Source: Sphingobacterium sp. UBA7855 (lineage in GTDB: Bacteria; Bacteroidota; Bacteroidia; Sphingobacteriales; Sphingobacteriaceae). Taken from it: a DNA stretch of 64,000 nucleotides. Position numbers and translations under genes: made by a program. The stretch spans positions 216,351 through 280,350 of the forward strand of contig DLST01000003.1 of the NCBI GenBank assembly GCA_002500745.1. The letters are read 5' to 3'. The notes beneath the pieces were generated by a model. It was not told the origin of the DNA. It did not search any database and worked only from the letters and a program-made list of their open reading frames with translations. Position 1 is the stretch's first letter; each line of letters opens with the position of its first letter. Below are positions 43,777 to 51,615 of the stretch, piece by piece.

Positions 43777-46125
43777 TTATTTCTTTTTATTGGTTTTCAC
43801 CTTATTATTTATTTGCAAGTCTGTTGTCATTGAATATGGCGCAGCATTTTTGGACGATCCCCTCGTATAGTTAGGTTTTGCCTCCATATCAAAATGTAGT
43901 GTCCCACCTTCATGCAAAGCTTTGTGACTTAACCAGTTTTTCCCATAATCCTTACCGTTCATTTGCAATGCATTTACATATACATTTTCACTAGAGTTTT
44001 TAGGAGCATTAATGGTCAATTTCTTACCATTTTCAAACGTTAACGTCGCCTTTTTAAATAATGGCGCTCCGAGCACATATTCATCTGTCGCTGGACAAAC
44101 AGGATAAAATCCTAAAGCTGAAAAAACATACCACGCCGAGGTTTGACCATTATCTTCGTCACCACAATAGCCATCAGGTGTAGGCTTATACATGCGGTCC
44201 ATCACTTGACGCAACCAATATTGCGTTTTCCAAGGTTGACCAGCATAATTGTAGAGATACGGCATATGTTGAATTGGCTGATTACCATGCGCGTACTGTC
44301 CCATATTGGCAACTTGCATTTCGCGAATTTCATGGATAATACCACCATAATAACTATCATCGAAATCTGGAGACTGAACAAATACCGAATCCAACATGCT
44401 CACAAAAGTTTTTTCTCCGCCCATTAAGTCAATCAATCCCTGAACATCGTGGAACACACTCCACGAATAATGCCAGCTGTTTCCTTCTGTGAACGCATCC
44501 CCCCATTTCAATGGATTAAAAGGAGATTGGAATTTGCCATCTTTATTTTTCCCGCGCATAAGATTGGTTGACGGATCGAACAGGTTCCTGTAGTTCTGTG
44601 CACGCTTCGCATAGAGATCTATTTCAGCCTTCGGACGGTTCAACGCTTTTGCTAATTGATAAATTGTAAAATCGTCGTAAGCATATTCCAAGGTACGCGC
44701 CGCATTTTCATTGATTTTAACGTCATAAGGCACATAGCCCAAGCTATTATAGTAATCAACACCCTTTCTACCTACAGCACTCATTGGTCCCTCGTTATTG
44801 GCTCCATGCTGCAACGCTTCATACAGCGTATTGATGTCATAACCACGTAATCCCTTCATGTAAGCATCTGACACTACCGAAGCAGAGTTATTTCCTACCA
44901 TGATATCCGCATATCCAGGACTACTCCATTCAGGTAAGAAACCGCCCTCCAAGTAAGCATTTAAGAGACCTTCCTGCATTTCCTTATTGATAGAAGGATA
45001 CATCAAGTTTAAGAATGGATATAACGCTCTGAACGTATCCCAAAAACCTGTTCCTCCAAATAGATAGCCAGGAAGTGTTTTTCCGTTATACGGACTGTAA
45101 TGTACAGCTTTACCCTGCGCATCAATTTCATACAATTTATTCGGGAAAAATAAAGTCCGATACATGGTCGAATAAAATGTACGCAGTTGATCAATATCGT
45201 CGCCTTCTACTTTAATCTTCCCTAACGTGGAGTTCCAGATCTGACGTCCGTCTTCTTTTATTTGATCGAAAGATTTGTTACCTAGCTCATTTAAGTTTAA
45301 AAAGGCTTGTTCGGCACTGATAAAGGAGGATGCCACTTTCACCTGAACGGGTTTCGTTTTATCTTTTACCTTAAATCCGACGATTGCACCAGTGTGGTCG
45401 CCTTTGATCTGAAGCTGCCCATCCTTTTTCTCTTTGCCTTCCCAAGTAGCAACACTTGCAAAAGGTTGATCAAAAACCAAAACAAAATAATTCTTAAAAT
45501 TTGCAGGCAGTGGGCCGCGTGCATATTTCGAAGAATAGCCTATAATCATATTTTTTTCAGGAATAATCTGAACTTCAGATCCCTTTTCATACGCGTCCAA
45601 CACGATATAAGCGTCGTCTGTCTTATTAAACGAAATCCTAAACATAGCTGCTCGTTCAGTTGGTGTCATTTCCGCAGTGACATCGTGATCTGCGAGATAG
45701 ACCGAATAATAATAAGGTTTTACGATCTCAGCTTTATGTGAAAACCAGCTCGCACGCTCATCTTGATCAAAGACAGGCTTTCCAGTAACCGGCATAATAG
45801 AAAAGACGCCATAATCATTCATCCAAGGCGATGGTTGGTGCGTTTGTTTCAAACCACGGATCTTATCAGCGGTATATTGATACTGCCATCCATCACCATT
45901 TTTCCCCGTTTGCGGAGTCCACATATTCATTCCCCAAGGCCGCGCTATTGAGGGATAGGTATTTCCATTGGACAACTCAAATTTGGATTCGGTACCCATT
46001 AATGGATTAACAAGATCGACAGCATCCATTTGCTGTCCTCTAAATTTCTGAGCCAAAACCGGTTTTGCGCAAAACAAACCAAAAGACAATAAAGACCCTA
46101 GAAAAACACTTAAAGATTTCTTCAT
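43777..46125 (-). CDS. GH92 alpha-mannosidase (exported), divergent-motif type
   Basis: The 782-residue protein has a signal peptide ending KPVLAQ (about 26) and is a close paralogue of the GH92 at 19487. Both share LADHDVTAE/LADHDVTTE, EIREMQVANMGQYAHGNQPI-type segments, and the divergent HGNQP (from residue 613) and GDEDNGQTSAWYVFS (from 655) motifs. The proposed acid in TEGNSWHYSW is present. A Lys/Asn-rich tail (last 20 residues) follows the fold. It is the first gene of the operon GH92-BSP-GH92 and has an operator-like site 26 bases before its start codon. Motif differences from the third GH92 suggest another linkage or aglycone preference. Confidence 0.93.
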   Translation of the reverse strand: MKKSLSVFLGSLLSFGLFCAKPVLAQKFRGQQMDAVDLVNPLMGTESKFELSNGNTYPSIARPWGMNMWTPQTGKNGDGWQYQYTADKIRGLKQTHQPSPWMNDYGVFSIMPVTGKPVFDQDERASWFSHKAEIVKPYYYSVYLADHDVTAEMTPTERAAMFRISFNKTDDAYIVLDAYEKGSEVQIIPEKNMIIGYSSKYARGPLPANFKNYFVLVFDQPFASVATWEGKEKKDGQLQIKGDHTGAIVGFKVKDKTKPVQVKVASSFISAEQAFLNLNELGNKSFDQIKEDGRQIWNSTLGKIKVEGDDIDQLRTFYSTMYRTLFFPNKLYEIDAQGKAVHYSPYNGKTLPGYLFGGTGFWDTFRALYPFLNLMYPSINKEMQEGLLNAYLEGGFLPEWSSPGYADIMVGNNSASVVSDAYMKGLRGYDINTLYEALQHGANNEGPMSAVGRKGVDYYNSLGYVPYDVKINENAARTLEYAYDDFTIYQLAKALNRPKAEIDLYAKRAQNYRNLFDPSTNLMRGKNKDGKFQSPFNPLKWGDAFTEGNSWHYSWSVFHDVQGLIDLMGGEKTFVSMLDSVFVQSPDFDDSYYGGIIHEIREMQVANMGQYAHGNQPIQHMPYLYNYAGQPWKTQYWLRQVMDRMYKPTPDGYCGDEDNGQTSAWYVFSALGFYPVCPATDEYVLGAPLFKKATLTFENGKKLTINAPKNSSENVYVNALQMNGKDYGKNWLSHKALHEGGTLHFDMEAKPNYTRGSSKNAAPYSMTTDLQINNKVKTNKKK

Positions 46126-46150
46126 TATTTAGGATATATAAAAATTTCTA

Positions 46151-46168
46151 CTAAAACGTATTAGTAAA
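46151..46168. promoter_or_regulatory. LacI-type operator candidate before the GH92-BSP-GH92 operon
   Basis: CTAAAACGTATTAGTAAA is identical to the site at 21820-21837. It lies 26 bases upstream of the GH92 ATG and about 100 bases downstream of the end of the lacI-type gene. Its place so close to the start codon fits repression, with release by the imported sugar. Confidence 0.68.
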
Positions 46169-46271
46169 GATATAAAAAAGAATATTAAATCAAAATAACG
46201 ACCTGAAATTCAATAGGCGCGTCTTATGATTTTTACAATTCTACTGTTACATACCCATTCACCATCGCATT

Positions 46272-47258
46272 CTATCGTTTGATCAATTTGGTTGCAATAA
46301 GATATTCTTTCGGCTTGGATATCCCCTGATCTATTTCCTTCAACAAAACTTTCACACAAGTTTTAGCCAAAGGTTCTAATGGCTGTTGTATACAGGAAAT
46401 TTTAGGGTTTAAAATATCAAACAGCTCATGATCATCAAAAGAAAGCATCGGAAACGTATAGTGATTTTCATCCGCTGGCCGCAGTGCTTTCAACCCGAGG
46501 ATACAGAGATAATTTGTTGTAAAAAAGAGACCATCTAACCCAGTCTGCTTCGCTGCCCAATTTCTCAACATACGCCCTCCCTTTTGCTTCAGCTCTTGAT
46601 AGGGTAATTGCAGGATGCGAGGCTCCATACCGTTGGCATCACAAAAATCCAAATAGGCACCCTTCCGCGCCAGCATTTGTGGCTGATCGGAATCGATGGT
46701 TACTAATCCAAAATCTTTGCAACCGATAGATTTCAAATGATCGCAGGCTTTTTTTGCACTAACGTCATTATCAATGTGTACATAATGGGTCTCCACATCT
46801 GGAGAATTTCTATCAAAAACTACTAGTGGAACCCTATGTTCCAATATTTTTCGCTGATATGCTTCCAGATCTACTGTTGGGGCTAAAATTATCCCCTCCA
46901 CCTTCTTTTCCAACATTGAATCGATGATATCCCGCGCATTTTGTGAATTTCCAAGAGTACTACTGTAGAGGACGTGATAACCCTTTTTTCGGAATAATTC
47001 CTCCACATACAAGGCAAATGGCCCAAAAAAAGAATCCCCAATATTTTCCACAATAAGACCAATGGTATTTGATCGCCCTGTTGCTAAACTCTTTGCAAGC
47101 GCATTAGGCTTATAACCAACTTTTTCAACATATGCAAGTACGCGGCTTTCCAATCCCTTGCTAATGCGAGCTCGCTCGGCTTTGTGATTAATGACTAATG
47201 AAACAGTGGATTTAGAAACATTGAGCTCCTGTGCAATTTCTTTAATTGATTTGGCCAT
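46272..47258 (-). CDS. LacI family transcriptional regulator of the mannan PUL
   Basis: The 328-residue protein has an N-terminal LacI helix-turn-helix (SIKEIAQELNVSKSTVSLVI, residues 4-23) and a hinge helix NALAKSLATG (52-61) that would insert at a central CG step. A periplasmic-binding-protein-like effector domain follows (NTIGLIVENIGDSFFGPFAL, about 64-83, to the C-terminus). It is transcribed in the same direction as the GH92-BSP-GH92 operon, 146 bases upstream of it. Four operator-like palindromes in the locus, two of them identical, are its probable targets. The effector is unknown; mannose or a manno-oligosaccharide is the natural guess. No operator is seen in front of its own gene. 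Confidence 0.93.
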   Translation of the reverse strand: MAKSIKEIAQELNVSKSTVSLVINHKAERARISKGLESRVLAYVEKVGYKPNALAKSLATGRSNTIGLIVENIGDSFFGPFALYVEELFRKKGYHVLYSSTLGNSQNARDIIDSMLEKKVEGIILAPTVDLEAYQRKILEHRVPLVVFDRNSPDVETHYVHIDNDVSAKKACDHLKSIGCKDFGLVTIDSDQPQMLARKGAYLDFCDANGMEPRILQLPYQELKQKGGRMLRNWAAKQTGLDGLFFTTNYLCILGLKALRPADENHYTFPMLSFDDHELFDILNPKISCIQQPLEPLAKTCVKVLLKEIDQGISKPKEYLIATKLIKR

Positions 47259-47449
47259 AAAAGCATTTTCATAAAATTAAGGTGAAATTAGAAAATAAAT
47301 ATGAACATATCGGAAATTACAATTGATAGCAGACAATAAATTAACATTCCGCTCATTATTATACAAAAGAATTAGACTGACAATGAATAACAAACAAAGG
47401 CTCCTTTACCCCAAAAGATATTTCTGACTACATGTAGATTGGCAAAACA

Positions 47450-49927
47450 TCACCCCAACTGCGGGTCAGTCTTCGAATGGCTTCCAGTCTCGACGCGACC
47501 GGCAAACTCACGTACAAATTTGGTATCCGCCGCATGTACAGTCACATCATACCAACCATGGATTTTGTGGGATTCCACAATCCATTTGATAGACATTCCT
47601 TCGGCAAGTACACTAGATTTCTTCCAGGTGCTGTAAGCGTTATCTTCTACATGTACTTGAAATGATTTTTTCCCTTTGTTATGGACCTCCAGCAGAAGAT
47701 TGCCTGTCAACTGGCCCTTCTTTCCGATTTCATAAGTTGCTTGAACAGTTAATGGCTCCTCTTGTCCTTTAAATGTCCGCATAAACCCATTTGGGCCATA
47801 TACCGTCAGATCGTACTGCCCATCTTTAAAGTCGGCCAAATTCCACCCAAAGCTCAGCTCCTGACCAGCAACAACTGCAAAAGGCCAAAATTTCACACCT
47901 TCCTTATAGCTCGGTCCACTATAGACATTAAAAGGACTGTTTAGCGATTTACTACCAAATAACTTATTGCCAACTTCTAGTGTCAGATGAATCTGATTGT
48001 GTTCCTTAGCAAAAGAGTCTTTGACATAAAGTTCGTAAGCCAACGCGCTGGAGTTTTTCTGACCTTTCTCCTGTCTTGCCAGTAAAGTTGAATGACCTTT
48101 AGACCGTAATCCTGCGGCATCCTCTTTCGACCAAACATGAAAATTATTAGGTAGCGGTTTCGATTTCGCCTGATCAATCGCATAGATCTGCTGATTCCGA
48201 TCAAGAAAAGGCAAATCAACAGCATTCGCTCCCTCAGCTTTCCGAAATATCGATGTCAAATCACCTGTAATGGCCCGGCGCCACGAACTGATATTCTCCT
48301 CTTTCACATGCTTGCCCAACTTTTTCTCAAAGAAATGCTCCATAAACTGAATCGTCGATGTGATATCGCAAATCTCCGAATTGACCCAACCGCCTTTTGA
48401 CCAAGGGGACGCCACAATCAAAGGTACGCGATAACCGAGCCCCACTGGGCCTTCCGTTGCATTATCTTTTTCTTCACCATCGGCAAGCTCCTTTGCTAAA
48501 CTCACATATTCATCACTATAATCTAATTCCGCCGAAGTTTTTCCGGAACTACTATCTGCTGGATTAGGCGCTACAAAAGGAGGAATATGGTCAAAATAAC
48601 CATCATTCTCATCATAGTTCAGAATAAAAATGGTTTTCTTCCAGACTTCTGGATTCTCTGTCAGAATATTCAAAAGCTCCGATACATACCAAGCACCGTA
48701 CATAGGGGCGCTCGGATGATCTGAGAAGCTTTGTGGTGCTACAAGCCAAGACACTGCGGGTAACTTTCCAGATTTCACATCATGTCTAAATTGATGTAAA
48801 ACATCTCCTTTAGGAACTCTAATCTTTTCACCTTCATGTGTCACTACGCTTGTCTCGCGATAGAAAGAATCACCCTCATTCGTCTGGAAAGCCCTTTCAT
48901 GCAAGGCACGCTGCTCTTTAGGAAGCTGCTGAAAAGCATGATCCGTAAGACGTGCCAAATGTTTTTGGTAGCTATTCAGCTGCTCCTGCTTCTGCTTAAG
49001 CTTATTCTTTGTTTTCTGGACACTCTCAGAGCTATTATTCGCTAATGCCTTTTCTAGTTCTTGAATCTCCGCTGGTAATTCTGCCACACGTTTACGCATA
49101 AAATCAAGATGGCTTTTCTTGAATTCAATATGATATTGCGCAAACCACTCCAAATTATTGTCCGTGAAATTTCCCAACAGATCCTCACCGTCTAAGCCAC
49201 TTTCTATGCTCACTTCATTCTGGTAGACTTTCCAGGAGATCCCCGCTTCCTCCAAACGCTCAGGAAAAGTCTTCCAGTGCGCCCAACGGTTAAAATAGAT
49301 ATCTGAATTCCGCACCAATGGCTTCGCCCCTTTATGTGGCACACAGGTCCCAGTCCAGAAGAAATGCCTATTGGTTGTTGTACCTGTGATAGAGGAACAG
49401 AAGTGCTGGTCACAGATGGTAAAGGCATCAGCTAATGCATAATAAAAAGGAATATCCTCACGCGTATAATAACCCATCGTCAAAGGAATCTCTTTCAGGA
49501 CCTTTCCTCCTGGACGCTTCGCTTCGATCCAGTTATCATGTTTTCCCTGATTACGGGCTGCCATCTGATTTTCCCAGGAATGTGGTAGATTTCCGGTCCA
49601 GGCAGCATTTGAATTTTTGATATCCAGTCGAAACGGCGAATAGGTCTTACCCGCAGCCGACGACTGCAGCCATACGGGATTGCCATCAGGCAGTTTAATC
49701 GCCCGTGGATCATTAAATCCACGAACCCCACGAAGTGTCCCAAAACTATGGTCAAAAGAACGATTCTCTTGCATTAATAAGACAATATGTTCGGCATCTA
49801 AAAAGGTACTTCCTGTTACAGGTTCAATTGCCAGGGCACGCTGTATCGCATCTGGCATGACACTTTGCAAACCAAAAGCTCCGGCTAAAAAGGATGCCTT
49901 CTTTATAAAATCTCTTCTGCTATCCAT
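47450..49927 (-). CDS. Phosphocholine-specific phospholipase C, Tat-exported
   Basis: The 825-residue protein belongs to the bacterial acid-phosphatase-like phospholipase C family (PlcH/PlcN type), which hydrolyses phosphatidylcholine and sometimes sphingomyelin. It starts with a twin-arginine signal (SRRDFIKKASFLAGAFGL, residues 3-20). The catalytic domain has the family motif ENRSFDHSFGTL (54-65), the GTTTNRHFFWTG segment, SWLVAPQSFSDHPS and FDHIPPFVAPNP. Two C-terminal DUF756-type beta domains (about 625-705 and 725-820) complete the usual architecture. It is a single gene between the LacI regulator and the sigma/FecR uptake unit, with no short-gap neighbour, so its link to either is uncertain. 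It may serve phosphate or lipid scavenging. Confidence 0.92.
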   Translation of the reverse strand: MDSRRDFIKKASFLAGAFGLQSVMPDAIQRALAIEPVTGSTFLDAEHIVLLMQENRSFDHSFGTLRGVRGFNDPRAIKLPDGNPVWLQSSAAGKTYSPFRLDIKNSNAAWTGNLPHSWENQMAARNQGKHDNWIEAKRPGGKVLKEIPLTMGYYTREDIPFYYALADAFTICDQHFCSSITGTTTNRHFFWTGTCVPHKGAKPLVRNSDIYFNRWAHWKTFPERLEEAGISWKVYQNEVSIESGLDGEDLLGNFTDNNLEWFAQYHIEFKKSHLDFMRKRVAELPAEIQELEKALANNSSESVQKTKNKLKQKQEQLNSYQKHLARLTDHAFQQLPKEQRALHERAFQTNEGDSFYRETSVVTHEGEKIRVPKGDVLHQFRHDVKSGKLPAVSWLVAPQSFSDHPSAPMYGAWYVSELLNILTENPEVWKKTIFILNYDENDGYFDHIPPFVAPNPADSSSGKTSAELDYSDEYVSLAKELADGEEKDNATEGPVGLGYRVPLIVASPWSKGGWVNSEICDITSTIQFMEHFFEKKLGKHVKEENISSWRRAITGDLTSIFRKAEGANAVDLPFLDRNQQIYAIDQAKSKPLPNNFHVWSKEDAAGLRSKGHSTLLARQEKGQKNSSALAYELYVKDSFAKEHNQIHLTLEVGNKLFGSKSLNSPFNVYSGPSYKEGVKFWPFAVVAGQELSFGWNLADFKDGQYDLTVYGPNGFMRTFKGQEEPLTVQATYEIGKKGQLTGNLLLEVHNKGKKSFQVHVEDNAYSTWKKSSVLAEGMSIKWIVESHKIHGWYDVTVHAADTKFVREFAGRVETGSHSKTDPQLG

Positions 49928-50013
49928 AAATAAATTTGTAGTCTCTTTACTGAATTCAATGGTCTTCAGCGAATATATTCATTCGCCACCTTTTTTTATG
50001 TAACGTTTTTAAC

Positions 50014-50057
50014 AAACAATCCCCGCAAACGGTTGATCTCATCTACGGGGATTGTTT
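50014..50057 (-). terminator. Hairpin terminator of the sigma-FecR-SusC-SusD unit
   Basis: AAACAATCCCCG (50014-50025) pairs perfectly over 12 bases with CGGGGATTGTTT (50046-50057) around a 20-base loop. It lies 12 bases below the SusD stop at 50069. Downstream on the minus strand the sequence is only partly T-rich, so efficiency is uncertain. Confidence 0.6.
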
Positions 50058-50068
50058 TTACAAATGGT

Positions 50069-51598
50069 CTATTTCAAAAGCCACATCAATTGGTTGATCT
50101 CATCCTTACCCCCATATTGGCGGGCGAGTGCTTCATCCAGATTTTGTCCGTTATAGTTGTACTCACTGGCTGGATAGCGCCAACGAACTGGTATTTTGGT
50201 TGGATCATCCGCATTTAAACTAGATGCTGGATTGATTTTCCATTTTGGGTAACCTGTACGACGATAATCGTAATAGGGATTTATTCGTCCTTGCAAGAAA
50301 CTAGCTAAATACTTTTGCGTCATAATTGCCTCAATCTGCCCTTCTTTAGTAGCAGGGAATTGATTACCATAGGAAGCAGTAGCACTGGCGATATAGGACC
50401 CATCCAAAGGCATATTGTGTGTGTATTGGCTCGTATTTGGGGTGTTTTCAGCAATGAATTTCATTGCTGACTCAATACCTTTTTTATACCAATTGACTGA
50501 AGACTCTGTAACCCATCCTCTTGCAGCTGCTTCAGCAATTACAAAACATAGATGCGCATAGCTGTACTGTTGTGTCGGTTCGCCACTTACTAGCTCGGTA
50601 TAGCGATCATTCAATTTAGAATAGTCGTTTTTCTTCTTCAAGTCCGCAATATCGCCAAATGCCAATGATGGATCAATACCAACATATGCATCGAAATCAC
50701 TCACTTGCTTGCCATTGGCAATTTGCAAAGCCGATGGATTTGCATAGAAAAATAGCCTTCTATCTTGATACTGCTTCAAACGATCGATAATCTCCGTAGA
50801 CACAACGGGATAAATAACGAAACTATTACTGATTTTATAAAAAGGATAGGTTTGACCACTTTTATCCGAGCGTACTAACTGAAAATTATCGGCATTCGCT
50901 GTGAATATAGGCTTGTTCGTTAGAATCGATTGAAACCGTCCCTTTAAATTCAAGTCTGCATCAGCTTCCTTTTTGCTCAATTGGATCAGTACATTTAACG
51001 CAAAACTGTTGACGAGCTTTCTCCATTTTGTTATATCTCCACCATACATCGGATCGCCTGCAAATTTTGCTCCGCTTGCAAAAAGCTGATCTGCTTTTTC
51101 TAATTCATCAAGAATACCCAAAAAGACTTCCTTTTGGCTGTCGTATTTTGGAAAATATGTTTTGTCAGACTCCCCTTTTAATGCTTCTTTATAAGGTATA
51201 TCTCCAACACTCATGGTAGCCTCATAAAATTTTACAGCCCTAGCGAAATACATTAATCCATTGTAGGAATTTGCTAACACATCTGTCGAAGCATACTGTC
51301 CCATAAAGTGAGCATCATTGATTGCATTCATCGATATACTCCCTTCACCGAATCCGTTATATTGATACCCTTCAACTAATTCCGTCCATGCAATCTCCTT
51401 TGTTAATAAATAGGGCTGCATAAATGATTTCTGAGTAGGCTGGTTCGCTAAATTTAATATGATACGAGTCGCTAACATCGAAGAATTCACTTGAACAGGA
51501 GTTTCCGGATTCGTGTTTATCTCATCAAATTTTGAACAACTTGCCAATGAGATTAAACTCCCCATGGCAATATATATACACATTTTTTTCATTTTCAT
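50069..51598 (-). CDS. SusD/RagB-like nutrient-binding lipoprotein (SusD_2 type)
   Basis: The 509-residue protein has lipobox LASC (Cys21) followed by SKFDEINTNPETP, the typical start of the second SusD-like family. Helical regions contain LTKEIAWTELVEGYQYNG, YNGLMYFARAVKFYE and WRKLVNSFALNVLIQLSKK. The C-terminal part has TQKYLASFLQGRINPYYDYR and RWRYPASEYNYN. It pairs with the STN-containing SusC 17 bases upstream. No enzyme gene is in this unit, so the nutrient is unknown; SusD_2-type pairs are often used for peptides or for glycans processed by enzymes encoded elsewhere. Confidence 0.93.
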   Translation of the reverse strand: MKMKKMCIYIAMGSLISLASCSKFDEINTNPETPVQVNSSMLATRIILNLANQPTQKSFMQPYLLTKEIAWTELVEGYQYNGFGEGSISMNAINDAHFMGQYASTDVLANSYNGLMYFARAVKFYEATMSVGDIPYKEALKGESDKTYFPKYDSQKEVFLGILDELEKADQLFASGAKFAGDPMYGGDITKWRKLVNSFALNVLIQLSKKEADADLNLKGRFQSILTNKPIFTANADNFQLVRSDKSGQTYPFYKISNSFVIYPVVSTEIIDRLKQYQDRRLFFYANPSALQIANGKQVSDFDAYVGIDPSLAFGDIADLKKKNDYSKLNDRYTELVSGEPTQQYSYAHLCFVIAEAAARGWVTESSVNWYKKGIESAMKFIAENTPNTSQYTHNMPLDGSYIASATASYGNQFPATKEGQIEAIMTQKYLASFLQGRINPYYDYRRTGYPKWKINPASSLNADDPTKIPVRWRYPASEYNYNGQNLDEALARQYGGKDEINQLMWLLK

Positions 51599-51615
51599 CT
51601 TAATTTCACTGGTTT

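Noticed and set aside
45307..45741. 144-codon plus-strand open frame
   Set aside because: It is antisense to the N-terminal domain of a GH92 enzyme and has no homology-like features.
49969..49986. Palindrome GCGAAT ... ATTCGC upstream of the phospholipase C gene
   Set aside because: Six-base arms with a six-base gap are weak evidence, and no second copy was noticed elsewhere in the window.
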